Assembly (NCBI RefSeq): GCF_032854445.1
Contig: NC_088303.1
Coordinates: 30,235,265 to 30,299,264 of the forward strand
Reading direction: 5' to 3'
Source of the DNA: Liolophura sinensis
Taxonomy: Eukaryota; Mollusca; Polyplacophora; Chitonida; Chitonidae
Length of the DNA: 64,000 nt
Positions within the stretch are counted from its first letter, which is position 1, and every line of letters starts with the position of its first letter. The notes under the pieces were generated by a model. The model searched no databases. It saw only the letters and a program-made list of their open reading frames with translations, and was not told the DNA's origin. Position numbers and translations under genes: made by a program. Below, piece by piece: positions 23,340-36,766 of this stretch.

Positions 23340-25470
23340 TGGTTTTCTTTTGTTTTTTAACTGTACGTTTTTTAATTTTTCCATTATTGTTTTAGCCCCC
23401 CCTCCCCCGTCAAAAAAGGAGAAAAACGCCCAGAAAAAAGAAATCAGGTTGGGGTTTTTCCTTTTTAAGGAGACTGAAAAAAAAACCTCCCAGAAAGAGA
23501 TCTCGGATTCCGCGATGAAAAGGAATTTTATATATTAAATATATGATTTAATAATGTAATAAAAAACAGTCTCTGCCACAAACCTACCGATGATACAATC
23601 TATTTTAGAGAGTTATCACTGGCTGTCGTTTTGCACATACAGGATTTTACAGGTCAGTGTTGCATTTTATCGTTACAAAAACATTTTCACGTCACGCCCC
23701 ATGGATCAATGAGACAGTCAATAATCAATAATAGAACAAAACAATTATATGACAACTTTCAACAGACACGGCTGTACAAGCTGACGCACAGATTTATAGT
23801 TCAATAAGAATATATCGGTTTTGACTCTCACATTTTTCCACAGTCGTTGTTTGATTTAATCTGCGTTGACGTCGACTGATGCGGGCAGAATACATGTTCT
23901 TCTTCAATATATTACTCACGCGTTTTTCATTTTACCGAAATAATCAATATTTTAAATTTTTGAATTTTGTTAGAAATTTCATTTGTAAAGTTTTCGTCGC
24001 ACAGATTTGTTCAACTAAAATAAGCGTCACCGTTGCCTGGGCAAACCTACACGTAAATTATATTTTTCTGTTTCCTTTTATTTCCAACGTTAGACGAAAA
24101 CCATTAATTGTTTTACGTATGATCTTCATTATATTGTAACCACATGGTTTACTTTAGTAAAATGTATGTCAGGGTTATACCTTATCATTCTCATTGTGGC
24201 CTTTTTCTGTACGAGTTATAACTGCTGTCAACTAGTAAAAAATACCTTGGTATACAAGGGTTAATAAAGTTGGTGATTAAATATCTCGAACACTGAAATT
24301 AAATTCTCCGGAAAATCGGAAGTTTTTAAATAAACTTCCAAACAGAAAGCAAGGAATAACCTCGAAATAAACCCAGTCGCGATCCGACATCAATCCCGAT
24401 TCGCACGTTGAATAGGAAGCCGCTTAAGCTTGGTTTGCACTCACTCGGACCGCACTGAGGACAGGCTTATGGGTCATTGCGCGAGCTGGCGCGCTATTCT
24501 CTCGGCCACGGAACCGTCTCCGAAGAGTTCGGATTAATACACGTATTGTTCTATATTCATTTATCAATATTTTTCATCCATTTTATAAATAGATATGATT
24601 ATGTATTCTTCATCTTTTGGTTCGACGAAAGACTGTTCATTCGTCACACCTGCACCGTACATGTAGATTGAATGTCAGTGATTGTAGACCTTTTCGAGCA
24701 GTAAATCAAGAACGCGCATTGTTCAGTGATGTCATGACATCGCAGTCGAAGTGGTGGTGGGATATGAGATGCGGTGAATCCATCTATACTTTTGCTGTGT
24801 TACATTACATACATATTCAGTTGTTTAAAATGAAATAATACCTTTTACCATCAGCGCCCATATACCCCTACTGCCCCAATACCCCCTTAAACCTATACCG
24901 CCAATGTTCACATACAGCGACTGTCCATATAACACCAGTTTTCAAATACCGTCACTGTTCTTATACCGCCTCAGTTCATATAACTCCACTATCGTGGATT
25001 TATTTATCCACGATGTTTATAACGCGACAAATGCGTCATACTCTCGAAGTTTTGTCTGTCCCAATCGAATAAAGAATTTAGTTCCACGCAGGATACACGT
25101 ATGGCATTTTTGAGTTTGTGGGGGTTACAATCCCTGCAAGTCATCATGGGGCAGTGTGACACTAGAAGGACAAGGGAGTGGGAAAGAGGGGTGGGGTAGA
25201 GGCGGGATCGGCATATTGACAGGGATAGTCTAGGCATAGCTTCGTCTGGTACTAAGACAGCTCGATATGTTAACTCAGATTATAGCTTACAGTTACAAAT
25301 AGCTATAAACGTTCACAAATATGTAGCTAAGCTGCTTCCGGTGTATCTTCCAGGAATAGAACCAAAAGTAATGCGAGAAGACTATGTCAAGTTGCATTGT
25401 ATTATCCAACTTCTCTGCTGTCTTACAGACTTAAACAAGTGCCACTCAACGCGAGGCCCATGATATCTTA
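23340..25470. repeat. Duplicated intergenic segment (also 52,500-53,650), no intact gene
   Basis: Landmarks 'ctctgccacaaac(c/a)taccgatga', 'acaggtcagtgttg' and 'aaatatctcgaac' recur in order at 52.5-53.6 kb. There the first landmark lies inside a 101-codon open frame; here the frame is broken. An S1 head fragment lies at about 24,425-24,525 (-). A degenerate tract rich in 'catatacc' and 'taccgcc' motifs lies at 24,842-24,990. Confidence 0.6.
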
Positions 25471-25579
25471 AATAAGCGTAGATTAAGGACAAATATCTTT
25501 TGTGTAGGTTTATTTGTTCAGTCTGACTATTGCTCGGATTGATTTATATACTGTTAAACTGGGTTTACTTTGTTTTCAG

Positions 25580-25774
25580 CACCCCGTTATCAACTGTTAT
25601 TGACATTTGACGCCGGCTTGGGAACTGCTTATGAAGCGTCTGATTCTGCTTGTGGACTATAGTATATACATGACCACAACAATATGAGAACTGAGACATC
25701 CTGTTATCCTTTCCTAAAAACCGCCATTCCCAGGAAGACATCCATCAGTATAGCATCTGGTCTGAAAATAATCC
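25580..25774 (+). CDS. A2 exon 1: tail and start of signal anchor
   Basis: First coding exon of A2, preceded by CAG (25,577-25,579) and ended by the donor GTAAGT at 25,775. An in-frame TAG lies upstream, so translation should start at the ATG at 25,684. That gives 30 codons plus one base, beginning MRTETSCYPF. The phase fits the exon 2 acceptor before 26,541. A TTATATA element near 25,543 could be a core promoter if the CAG is a transcription start and not an acceptor. Confidence 0.7.
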
Positions 25775-26540
25775 GTAAGTAGTCAACATTCTGAGTTAGC
25801 AAGGTGGACACGCAATGTATATTCACATTTCACCAATTAAGTGTATTAAGTAGCAATTTATTTTAATTAATGTCCTTATAATGTATATGCCAATACATGT
25901 ATCAGTACACAGAAAACAAAGACGTAAAGTCAAAGGGTCATCGGATTTTGAGATAAAGTTTCGCTTCCAAGTGAACAATGAATACATTTATGTGGAACAG
26001 AGAACGACTTTCCGTATCACAATGTCTAAACTCAAAGGAACATCAGTCGTTTGACAACGGAACTGATTAAAACTCGTGATTTGGGTATCTGGTGCTTTTG
26101 TTTGTACTTTTCTTATTTTAATACCCGACTTCAAATACGGGAACCGCGCGACGCTGTTTAGATAGCTCCTGAGTTTAATAACGTCACGCTAGATAGCTAA
26201 GATGGACTGGTTATGCAGTGACGAGCATATACGATTTTTCTGTTAACAAGCGATGTGGGAACACCCCTAAAAACTATTTTGGGTATTAATTCAAGTTTAG
26301 TGACTGTTCACTTTAAAACAGGAATCTACGCTCGGCCTTGGTCAGACTTGGTATATGTATATTACCTAAAATTCAAATTTCATTAGGCTAAGCCTCGACT
26401 CTCTATCTCTGATCAGTTGTATTGGCAAATACTGGGTTTGATGAATATTTATCTTTTCTTGATTTGGAACTCTTTTGAGATCATGCGCATTTATCCAATC
26501 AATCATCATTTTGACATGAAATGAAATGTTTCCCCATCAG

Positions 26541-27580
26541 ATTTAGGCTGCGTGATTTTGTGTTTTGGATACTGGATCTACTTAGGATCAACTGCCCATG
26601 CTAACCGGGTGAGGTTGGCCAAAGGGGGCTGGAAGAATCTGCAAAATGGTCATGATGAATTTATCGCACCCAGCCACCTAACAGTCTGGAACTCTATCCT
26701 GTCCGATTTGGAGAGAAACAACCAAACCAAAATCTCAAATATCCTTCAGTATGAGTCACAGCTATCCAAGATATGTGTGACTACGCGCAACATGGGACGC
26801 CTAGGCAATCGGATATTCCAGGTGGCGGGTCTACTTGGTATAGCTCGAGATAAAGCAATGAGGCCTTTCTTGGAAACAGACAATGAATTGCTGACACTAT
26901 TCCAACTTCCGGATGTTGAACTGCAGCACCCTGGGCAGTGTGATCACTATCCCGTCCATGGCGAACGCAGGATCAGAGCGTGCGACCCTGAAACATACGA
27001 CTTCAGTAACAAAAGAAATGTACAGCTCCGAGCATATTTCCAATCCTGGAAATACTTTCGTAACATCACGTCGTTTATCCGACGCCAATATCAGCTAAAG
27101 CCAGCAATTAAGCATGAAGCTAGCATTGTATTAATGCGAACATTTTTGTTACAAAAGTTTTCACTAGAGAGACTTTGGGCGAGTACTTTGGTAGCTGTCC
27201 ATGTCCGACGAACAGATATGGTAGGCTCAGATGCCAACACAGCTCCCCCATCTTATCTGGAGAATGCCACTAATTACTTCCGCAAACGGTTAAAAAATGT
27301 ACTGTTTGTGGTGGCATCTGATGACATAACGTGGACAATGAAGTACCTGCCGCACAACGACACAGTGTTTCTACAGGGTAACCGAGCAGAGCTAGACTTT
27401 GCCATCCTGACAATGTGTGATCATACCATTATGACCATTGGTACTTACGGTTGGTGGATCGCCTGGCTCGTTGGTGGCAACACAACCTACTATAAGTACC
27501 CACATGTTAAAGGGTCATTTTTAGATTCCACGACGGTACTACACGACTATATTCCACCAGGTTGGATTGGATTGGCATAA
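26541..27580 (+). CDS. A2 exon 2: GT11 alpha-1,2-fucosyltransferase-like, intact
   Basis: Main exon of an apparently intact A-type enzyme. Proposed CDS is join(25684..25774,26541..27580), 376 residues, which equals A1 when A1 is counted from its homologous start. It completes the anchor (LGCVILCFGYWIYLG). It carries NMGRLGNRIFQ, HVRRTDMVGSD, SDDITWTMKYL and DFAILTMCDHTIMTIGTYGWW, and ends YIPPGWIGLA. A tyrosine in TIGTYGWW replaces the phenylalanine of A1 and B1 and is shared with A3, A4 and B3. All key family motifs are present, so it is the best candidate, with A1 and B1, for an active gene. Acceptor glycan is unknown. Confidence 0.92.
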
Positions 27581-28930
27581 AATTTTCTTTATTTCAATTT
27601 TTCTGTAGTTTTTTTTCTTCCAAATGATGGACAAAATTTAAAGGGCAAATTATAAGAAAACAGCAAATTATGGGTAAATTAAAGACATCAATATGTATTG
27701 ATTTAAAATTGTATTCTATGAGAAGGTAAAACTGAACAAAAATAGCTCGTCCAGTCAAAAGTAAAAGTCTTGTTTTTAAAGCAATCATTGAGAAAAGAAA
27801 AAGAGATTTCAACGCTTAGACAGACCTCTTTCAGGCAGGTTTTCTTCTGTAACTTACAAACTACAAAATTCTATAATTATATGGAAACAGAATATTCAAG
27901 GAAACATTTATGTTCAGTAGATTTTCTCGCATGCAGTTGGGGTAATAGACTACTTAAGACTGCTTAAAGTTTTCATCAAACAAAGATTCAACTACTATAT
28001 GTGGAAAGTTTGCAGAGTTGTCTGAAACACTTTTCGTCATTTTTGCTTTGACAAACCTACAGAAATAATTATGAAATTTGGCAGTATCACATGTTTACGT
28101 TTGGCGGGAGATGTAGGCAACAAAATTGAGTTACATGAATAATCTGTGTTGTTGACATAGATGACGTAAAATGATCATCCATTTTCACATCATTACATGA
28201 AAACCTGAAATCTGAATTTTCAGTGTAAGTTTATTTTGTAGGTTAACAAGATATTTCACATATATCATGGACGTTCACTGTAAAGGGAGCGTGTTTTGCG
28301 GGTTTGTTTAATTGTATTTGCGTGGTTTGGGTACATGACATATGCTCACAAACCATATCGGACTAGCTGTTTACCTTAGAATGAATGACTATGGCTTAAC
28401 TCATTAACGGCAAGTTTTCAGCCATATATGGTGGGTTTACTTTAGTCGATATAACACCTGTGCCTTGGCCTGTCTAAGCTAACATTTGTTCATGTATAAC
28501 TGTCATTTTTTTGTATAAGTCACCTGATTTCTAGATGTGTAGGTCGTGTGAATACTGACAAACTGTTCCTGCAGATATAATCTAGACAAACTATCACTGC
28601 TACGTAAAGATGTCAAGATAGTGGGAGAGTGTCCTTTATTTTTGTGCGAGTACGTCATGCATATTTTTGTTCGAGTGTGGTATGCTTATTTTTGTACTTG
28701 TATATTATGGTTAATACGTGTTCCACGATTTAGAATTCTCTGTCGAATTGTGCAAATTGCATTTAGAAGCGTTTTGCTGTATTATATATTAATTTTTGTT
28801 TGTTTTATTGTCATGGTAACAGAGTATTTCATTAAAACATACAGAGAATATTCTGTTTCATGCATTACTAGTATTTGTTTGGGTTTAATCTCGATTTCAT
28901 CCTTGTTTCGACCACGTTTCAAACCTGGCA
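27581..28930 (+). repeat. A-type 3' flank, duplicated segment (unit 2)
   Basis: Matches 5.5-8.4 kb and 39.1-41.4 kb in order ('gatgtaggcaaca', 'ctcacaaaccat', 'acatacagagaatattc', 'ccttgtttcgacc'). It is shorter than unit 1 and lacks the 7.19-kb hairpin. The 125-codon open frame at 28,621-28,998 is not kept in the other copies and is not called. Confidence 0.7.
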
Positions 28931-28934
28931 CAAT

Positions 28935-30600
28935 GCCAACATGTTTAATCTGCTGCCATGTTAAAAAAAGATTGAATAGACGCCGGTCTGATCTGTAGGC
29001 ATCTTGGTCCAGATGTACTTTTACTAAGGAATACTGTGTGTCAGTAATGCCAAAATTATATCTGTATGCTTAATCTGACCCAGAAATGGCCTTTCACATG
29101 CTATAGTCAATTCTCTCATCGCAATGCGGCGGCTACACATAGGTCATTTTATACGCCACCCTAATATCACTGAGGTCATTGAGGTACTTGGTTGCTCCAT
29201 TGACTGAAAGAGTAAATTTGGAATTGTGTCCTACTGACTAAACTTATTAGAAGGCGATGGAAAAAATTACAGCGTATTATATAAGGTAATGTTTAAAATC
29301 TCCCCGCCAAAAAAGGCTTCAAGGTTTTCAACAGATCCTTGAAAAGTGTAGTTTAAATTATGCATGTTCTAGCCTAGGTGGTTTTGGTAGAAAATGGCTT
29401 AAGAAAGTAATGGATGCGCTGATATGAAAAACTCCCTGAAAGGTAAATTATGTTATATCTTGGATGCCACAACATGTGAACGGTATTTACATGGTCTTTT
29501 TGGAAAATACAATGAACTTTATTATTATCATTTTTAGATTGGCAATATCTACCAGAATTTATACGATAATCTCATTTAAACAAGTCACTTAAAATTAAAA
29601 AAAATTAATATTAATGAAAAAGACAAACTGATCCAATGTCTTAGTTCCTGAAAATTTCTATGCAATAACGTTCTATGTTACATCACTTGATGTCATACAT
29701 AAATACAGCGTGAATCTTGTACAATTACCTGTATTTTCCTTGAGCAAATCATAAACTATTCCATACACTGATTTATTATTTATGTATGCAAATATCGCTG
29801 ACATATTAATGACTGTGTGCTACTTTCGTAGTTTGCCATTATTATTTCATATCCATATGTAAGTGCTCACGTCGCACCACGTGGCGTTTTGAGACAAATA
29901 AGTGCTTCTTGTAATTTGACTTTTTATGATAAAAAGGTGTTTTGTACATTGTCGTATAGGACAATTTGCCTGACTCGTATAAATGCTAGAGGGTGTCTTT
30001 AGGGACAGAAATGCAATCCCTTTTCATATGCACAGAGTGAAAGATAACGAAAATGGGCAGGTATCGCCTGTTTCTATAAAGCTATGTCTTGGGCCGCCCA
30101 TTAAACTTAAATGCATAGTTTATAAAGTACACCACAGTAATCTAGGCTGTGGTAGATTTGTCATAGCATAAACATTTACCTACGTCTGTCGACAAGTCCA
30201 GCAACTATAACTTTGCAAGAGACAGAACCAGGTTTGAAATGTTGTCAAAGAATTAATAGCGCACAACAACTTTGCCGTCCCGAATAAAGGCGAGCTTACA
30301 ATTTCGACACCAGACGGACTCACAACTAGAGAGATCTCTAGATTCGAACTCTGCCAACAAGTGTAGACACAACGTACTCTTAAAAAAGGTCATAATAACG
30401 TTAGCATTCCATCATGTGCAACAACATAACACCGATATTTCCAGTGGTACTGATGTTAAGAAAGACCAGCTCTCTCAAGACGAACACCTCCCATTTAGGA
30501 TCCCTGGAAAACTCTGCTCAAAGGACGTTCTTCAATGCCAGAACCAGTCTACGCCCAAGAATAGCCGTTATCAGGGCTTCTATCGAAGTTCAGATGTTGC
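28935..30600. other. Decayed DNA between A2 and the B2 relic
   Basis: 'gataaaaaggtgttttgtac' and 'gcctgactcgtat' match the segment before B1 (8,570-8,620) and 41,645-41,700, so this is the eroded upstream part of a B unit. A stretch at 30,548-30,610 ('tgttgccaaccacag') matches about 41,815-41,880. The open frame at 30,272-30,691 runs into the fucosyltransferase relic in the wrong frame and is not a gene. No B-type exon 1 was recognised. Confidence 0.55.
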
Positions 30601-30624
30601 CAACCACAGTACACAAACACAGCT

Positions 30625-30941
30625 GCGCCATCTTATCTGGAGCATGTCAATAAGTACTTCCGCGAACGGTTTAGAAATGTGCTGTTTGTAGCGGCATTTG
30701 ATAACACAACGTGGACAATGAAGAATCTGCCGCACAACGACACAACGTTTCTACACGGTAACCTATACTTTGTCGTCGTGACAATGTGGGGCCATACCAT
30801 TATGACCATTGATACATTTCGGTTTGTGGATCGCCTGGCTCATTGATGGCAACAAAATCCACTATAGCTATCCACACTTTGAAATCTCAGGTCTGGCTTC
30901 CATGACAGTATTCCACCAGGTTGGATTCGACTGGTGATAGA
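30625..30941 (+). pseudogene. B2: C-terminal relic of a B-type fucosyltransferase
   Basis: Nucleotide match to exon 2 from the APPSYL region (just after HVRRTD) to the stop codon. Recognisable pieces are 'tggacaatgaag', 'ctgccgcacaacgacaca', 'cataccattatgaccattg' and the B-specific 'tcaggtctggcttccatg'. Frame breaks, loss of the NRAELD segment and a deletion before the C-terminus leave no usable frame. The anchor, stem and HVRRTD motif are gone. It occupies the B position of unit 2, between A2 and A3. Confidence 0.85.
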
Positions 30942-31164
30942 TGTAACCTATTGTGGACCCATTCCGATACTAATGAGCCATATGATCTGAAGTATATAAT
31001 GCATATCCGTGAAGAAAGAAGTCTATGTGTACATTACGTTAACTGGATACTTTGTCTGGCCACAAAACATATCCAAATTGCAACAAAAGCACGTCGACAG
31101 TTTTCCGTTTATTGCTTCAATGTATGTGTACTACCTCAGTGTTTTATTATCACCTAAACAACGC

Positions 31165-31372
31165 TCATGCTGGCTTCCTCTCCGGTTATACTTGGGAAGG
31201 TCTTCTCGCCACGATATGGCTGAAATATTACCGATGTGGCGTTAAGCCATAATCATTCATTCATTCATTCTAGCAACTTGCAGATGGCCATTTGTTTCCC
31301 AAGGCTCCGCACGGTTTCCTCCCAAGATATTGCTGACCGCCAGCGTATAAGTGAAATATTATTAGGCTTCCA
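31165..31372 (+). repeat. S1 SINE with nested SINE 3' end
   Basis: An S1 body ('tcatgctggcttcctctcc' to 'gtataagtgaaatatta') is interrupted at about 31,203-31,275. The insert ends 'gatgtggcgttaagcc' and (ATTC)n, the tail of a different SINE. The S1 copy is at the same place after B1 and B3, so the insert is younger. Confidence 0.7.
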
Positions 31373-31429
31373 ATCTAAAATATCGAAGCTCGTTGTTTTT
31401 ACTCGAAAGATTAACAAACTCTTCGTGAA

Positions 31430-32960
31430 GGGTGAATCAACCGGCGATATTTCCAAGTGAAGAAAACCGGCAGCAATGTTTTTCTCAAGAACAGCTGTAC
31501 AGATCAAGCCCAAATTTAATGTGCAATTACAGTACTAAAAGAGCAACAGCATTAGCAAGGGACGTTGAATTTCAATTAAGACTGTAAAAGGTCACCATGG
31601 GTCACGTACTGCCTCGTTGCGGCCTTTTTGGTTTTTAAGTTTTAAGTTACAAGTATACAGTTAGATATGGTGTGATGTACTAATGTTGGTCACTGCTGCT
31701 CTTCATTTTAGTCCCATGTTTAACAATTTTTTACTACGAAGGGTACTTCTGATGTAAAATGCGTTTAAAAGCTTGTTTTATTCAGTGTCAGATAACATCA
31801 ACTTAATCAATGAAAATGTCTAGCTTAGGCCACAGGTAGGTGGCTATGACGGCTATGACAGCAGTCTATATGCAGTTACGTTTTCATCCTCCACGCTTCA
31901 ATGCACTGCAATGTTTTGTACTTCAGAGGAGCCTGAAGACCTCGAACCTGTTTCCCGTTACGTGCCACATATTTACGTAGAAAACACCTAGGGGTATATA
32001 CTGTTTTTCATATTATTCATGTGAAATGAAATTTTTTACACTGTCCTAACAGTTGTACGTTTATGGAGCTATTTTCAAATGTTGTTCTCGGGCGTTTACC
32101 TTGCCCTCCGGCATCGCTGTACTCTTACCGCAGTTTTAATCATTTGTGTGCCACGTCCGCAGCAAAAACGGGTGTAGAGTGTTTGTATACGATCCACAAA
32201 ACAACGACGACGAAGATCTATATGTAGTTTAACTTCCAGCGGAAATGGTGTACCTTTTTATAGTTAAAAATATAACAGTTTACAGACCACAAAATAGATG
32301 AATGTGCATGAACTTTGTGCAGTGCTCAGTGACCGTAAGAGTATGTAAAGGTAAGTTTTACATTCAGTTTTCTACATTATTTCTCAGCGTTCACTTGACA
32401 TTGCAAACTCTAAGGCGGTGTAATGTTTAGAATGTAACTCTGACAGTGGCTGGGAGCCATCAGGCTGATGTCATCATCCAGGCAGTACTTATACGGCTGT
32501 CTGCCTTATCAAACATGTACGAACAACTGGGTGCTGTCTGATGACTATTACACTGACTTGTTCTGAAACAGATTTGTTCTGAAGAGGACGGTAATAGCCG
32601 GATGTACCGACCGTGTTGAAGATGAAAAGTTGTATGCAGATGGCCACTGTTCCAGGAATCTTCACTGTGGGGCTTAAGTTTGGGTGTGAATGAAATTGCC
32701 AATTACTAACTTCTGCTGGGAACCATTACAGCATAATGTATACTGCCTTATTTTGTTTCACTTTTTACAAACACGTATACATTCTAGAATGTGTGGTCAT
32801 TAGACTTAGTTTAGGCATGAATATATATATGAAAGACATTTGGGTAGACCATTGTATGCATCTCATATTGTGTCTGGAGACATTAGGGGGCGTTGAAATC
32901 AGATTATTCTCAATAAACAGAGGTATCCTTTTTGCATACATGTACATGAAATTGAGCTAA
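31430..32960. repeat. Duplicated intergenic segments of unit 2
   Basis: 31,430-32,350 matches 17,260-18,130. 32,455-32,740 matches 18,540-18,840 and the right flank of the Tc1 copy at 48,535. 32,800-32,960 resembles the 'ttgtgcctggagacatt' part of the 35.8-kb segment. Noncoding. Confidence 0.6.
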
Positions 32961-32999
32961 TAACCTTGAATATATACCTCCATGGTTAATCTACAAACT

Positions 33000-34860
33000 G
33001 GAGCATAGACTTGGACTGTTTTTTTCTACCACGTTCATTATGTTATCTGTATGCGCAACTAAGGCAATTGATAACACAGTATCTGTCTTCAGTTAGGAAT
33101 TTACAATCTTACAAGTGCTTGTACCAGTGTTTAGTTTTTCGGCAATACGCATATTAGCGTGACTAATTAAGATTTCAACATTTGATGTATTTTACAGGAA
33201 TCATGCAATTAGATGTAGCTTGCATGAAAATATCTATACCCACACTTGCTAAAAAGGCAAATGTCTTTCATAATTGAAGTTTGATAAAACGCTCGGAGCT
33301 CAGGCCCAGTGATTTTAATTATTTGGCACCGCAATGAATAGCTGTGGAATCAGCTCTTTAAGGTATACCAGAGTGAATCCGACTGAAATCTTTTGTATAC
33401 CAATTCAATCATAAAATTATTGTCTCTTTCTGTTAAATATTACTCTTGGTAATACACCCTTAGTATACTTCTTAATGCTAACAATTATTTGGTTTCATGT
33501 CCTACTGTCAAACTTTAAAACCTCAGTGTTCTTTAAATGTGTATTTCCTGATCGCCATAGAACTAGTTGTATGTTTTGGAAGCAGTAATTAACTTAAGCA
33601 ACAAAAAACTTTGAACTCGCCTGAAGCTGCTTACAGTTCTTGTTTCTTATGTTTTCTCCACTTTTAAGTCATCGCCTTCGTCGCAGTTGATACATGTAGT
33701 CCAATGCCAATGATACTAACTACGTCTATTTAATCATGACAAATTAACCGGCAGGTACGTCTACCTCCCCCGAATAAAAACATTCATTCTGAGGACTATA
33801 ACACTAGAATGCTGAGTATCCGCGGCAGTTGTCTACATGGATAAAAGTTGATCGTTATGGTAGACAACATCAAACATTGTTATGGTGGTGTTAAGAGAAG
33901 GTGAAAGTCGACAGCTTTGTCAGGTATCTGATGATACCCTTTCATCCCGGGCCACCGTTTTACATTGGGAAAATTCTGAAGGACGACGTTAAAAGATATA
34001 TGAAAAGGTACTATTAAACGAAAAGTATGCTTTTAAGGATAATGAAGAAAGATATGTCAAAACAGAGGCAAAAATATTCATTTTGGAGGTGTACTTTATA
34101 CTTATTAATAACCCCTTTATATATTTTCTGCATATTTTGGGTCATGGTCGGGATTATTGGGAAAAGACGCTATCGATGAACATATCGGGGAATGTAAGAC
34201 CATCTTAGCAACCCCAATACGGGCTCTCCGCCAACAAAGTTTTGTTTTGACAGTTATCACCGTTGACTTCACAACAGCAGGCTACTTAATGTCCGGACTG
34301 ACCGCTGGGGGCTTCGGAAAACTATAATTTGAAGCCGTTTTTACATCCCAAGAAGGGATCTACGACGCAGTAGAGTGTACTGACGTTATCATCAGCTGTA
34401 CAAGAAACTTTCATATCGACTGGGAAAGTTTTATAAACCTATGAACTTTCTCTAGACAAAAAACCAGCTTCCTTTTTATAGAAATGACTACTGAATCTTA
34501 CCTCTTGGCACGGGCTGATGTTAGAACGAGCAATTTATCCTCACAGGCTTTGCTTAAATATAAGTAATGAATAAAAAATTATACGGGTGTCATTTTCAGT
34601 CCTTGAATTATGTACCGTCCTGATTAGGAGTTAATGCATTTCGCATGATTTACTTATTTACTTTACGTTACACCGATTAACTATTCACAGCGGTGGTCAG
34701 TTTTATGGGTGGATGAAAGCGTGCTACATACCCAAGGTAAACCAATGACTTTCAATAATTTACCGGTAGACATTTCCACGTGTGGCCTATAAACATTCGT
34801 GCCATAGTGGTGGAAGGTAAGTATGATCCACCGAACATAGACAGAACAAACGGCAATTCG
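33000..34860. other. Intergenic DNA, no gene recognised
   Basis: AT-rich DNA with no recognisable gene, RNA gene or repeat. Confidence 0.45.
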
Positions 34861-34899
34861 AATACAGGCGCCAGGCCATGCACACGAGATGTTCGTGAC

Positions 34900-34945
34900 T
34901 TTCATATGACTGAAAAATTGTTAAGTACGACGTAAAAGCCAAAGC
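34900..34945 (+). repeat. SINE family S2, 3' end fragment
   Basis: Contains 'aagtacgacgtaaaagcc' preceded by 'catatgactgaaaaattg', the terminal part of S2. Confidence 0.6.
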
Positions 34946-35334
34946 ATACATGTATATATTAGTATCCTTCTTGAGACAGCGAATTCTCAATATTCCTCCG
35001 CTTTAATACCTCTTCAGATTTTTATGACAGCTAGTAATATTCTTGAGCTTTTTTTGCATGTGGGTTTGTATGAAGTTAGTCGGTGTATCTTATACTAGTA
35101 TGTCAACCATTGAAAAGGTCGGAGTTTAATTCCCAACATGTTAACCCCACCCACCCCTAATGAACTGGTTGCCCATCTTATCGATGAAAAATTCGTGATT
35201 ATGGCATTGGGAAGGGGGCATATTATTTAATCCCGTGAGGTGGCGCTAGTGTAAAGCAGGGCCTCGAGCCATTGTTATGGATGGGTTGTAGCGTAACGTT
35301 TACGCCGTTACAGTGTATCCGTTTCGACTGTAAC

Positions 35335-35415
35335 ATCATACTGTCTTCCAGCATAATGCTGGCCGCCGTCGTATAAGTGAAATATTCTTGAGTACGGCGT
35401 AAAACACTAATCAAA
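35335..35415 (+). repeat. SINE family S1, 3' fragment
   Basis: Contains 'cataatgctggccgccgtc' through 'gagtacggcgtaaaacac' and an A-rich tail. The 5' part is missing. Confidence 0.85.
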
Positions 35416-35639
35416 AAAAAATCGTACTGTCTTTAATGTGATGTCATTATGATGAGTTGGGAAAGGAAAGTTTTTCATCAGTAAAATGACGCCAAGGCCC
35501 TGCTGCCGGACGTTAGACAGATTCCCATTAAAAAGGAATCCTAACATACCAAAGTGTATGTCTTTACGTGAAGCCTGGAGTAACAAGTAGATTGTCAAAG
35601 GGGTGTTAATGTAGCTGTGCAAGGTGGCCATATGAGATA

Positions 35640-36400
35640 TTTCAGAGAATTTCAGAGCTAAAACAAACTAACAGCAGTAGGATCAGAGTCAGTGACAAGA
35701 TACGCATGAATAAATTACACTGTATATATAAATGCCCATATAATGTCGCTTGCGCACAACAGCGCTTTACCGTGCATGTAATGTATAGCCATTACGAAGT
35801 TTTAGTAGGTCTCTGTATGCATCTCGCATTGTGCCTGGAGACATTAGGCGGAGTTGAGATTAGACTATTATGAAAAAACAGATGTATACTTTTTTGTATA
35901 CATGTACATGAGACTATACGCATCGTATAAGCTAATTACTTTGGCTACAGGCCTATATCTCAAATAATCTAATCTAAAGTTATAATTATCCCCGTTATTT
36001 TGCATCTATCAAACGAATCTACCGCCAATGATTTTGTCACATTAGTTTATAGGTATACAGGTCAACGGTAACCTATAACCCACTCATGCATTGCAGCAGT
36101 TAAAGGTGACATTTTGATCTACGTTCAAGTTCAGTTCAAGTATAAAGTTTGTGATGAGACGTGAAGTTCACAGTTACCGCGGTAAGTTATGTTTCTCTAG
36201 TGTTGTGACCAGGAAACAGGCCTATAAGTTACAGGGCCTGTAAAGGGTGAACTTTATGGCATAGCCTATTTATAGCCTAAACATTTGGGAAAAGGAAAAA
36301 AATTAGTCTACAAACTACTTTTTATATTAGCTTAAAAGGATAGTAAATATCCTTTTCCTATGCGTTAACATAATAGCGCAAAATAATTTCACTGAATGAA
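35640..36400. repeat. Duplicated intergenic segment, uninterrupted version
   Basis: Shortest copy of the segment at 20,480-23,250 and 50,360-51,700. It lacks the Tc1-like element, the S2 SINE and the expanded minisatellite, and so serves as the empty-site reference for all three. Confidence 0.75.
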
Positions 36401-36766
36401 AATTGTCCGCTGGCCACGAATTTGCAACTGATCCTCACATTGCCCACGTCACCTGGGTTACAGGTTGTAGACAGGCTACTTTGGGAATATTGTTGTAACA
36501 ATCATGGTGAATTATTTTATGTATACAGTGTTCTAATAATACAATTGTACAAAATACACATAAACTTCAGGTCTGGAGTTTTTTCCAATAAAGAAGAGAT
36601 AAAGGTTATCCAGAACTGACAAGCTTAAATAAGCCTAAAATCTCTCTAAACAGATAGTTATCTTCATACAAGTAAATGAAAGAAAGCTATGTTGCAGAGC
36701 AATATTATTTAGATTCCAGTTATACGACTATCATAAATCTATACTCAATCAAATTTTGTCTTTCAG

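Noticed and set aside
26897..27098. Overlapping frames on both strands inside every fucosyltransferase exon (for example 4,447-4,770, 12,016-12,234, 38,412-38,613)
   Set aside because: They recur only because the underlying exon is duplicated. They are shadows of the real frame.
28621..28998. 125-codon + strand open frame
   Set aside because: It is in the A-type 3' flank and the frame is not kept in the paralogous copies at 8.2, 41.2 and 59.6 kb.
30272..30691. 139-codon + strand open frame
   Set aside because: Its end overlaps the B2 relic out of frame and the rest has no recognised similarity. It looks like chance in decayed DNA.
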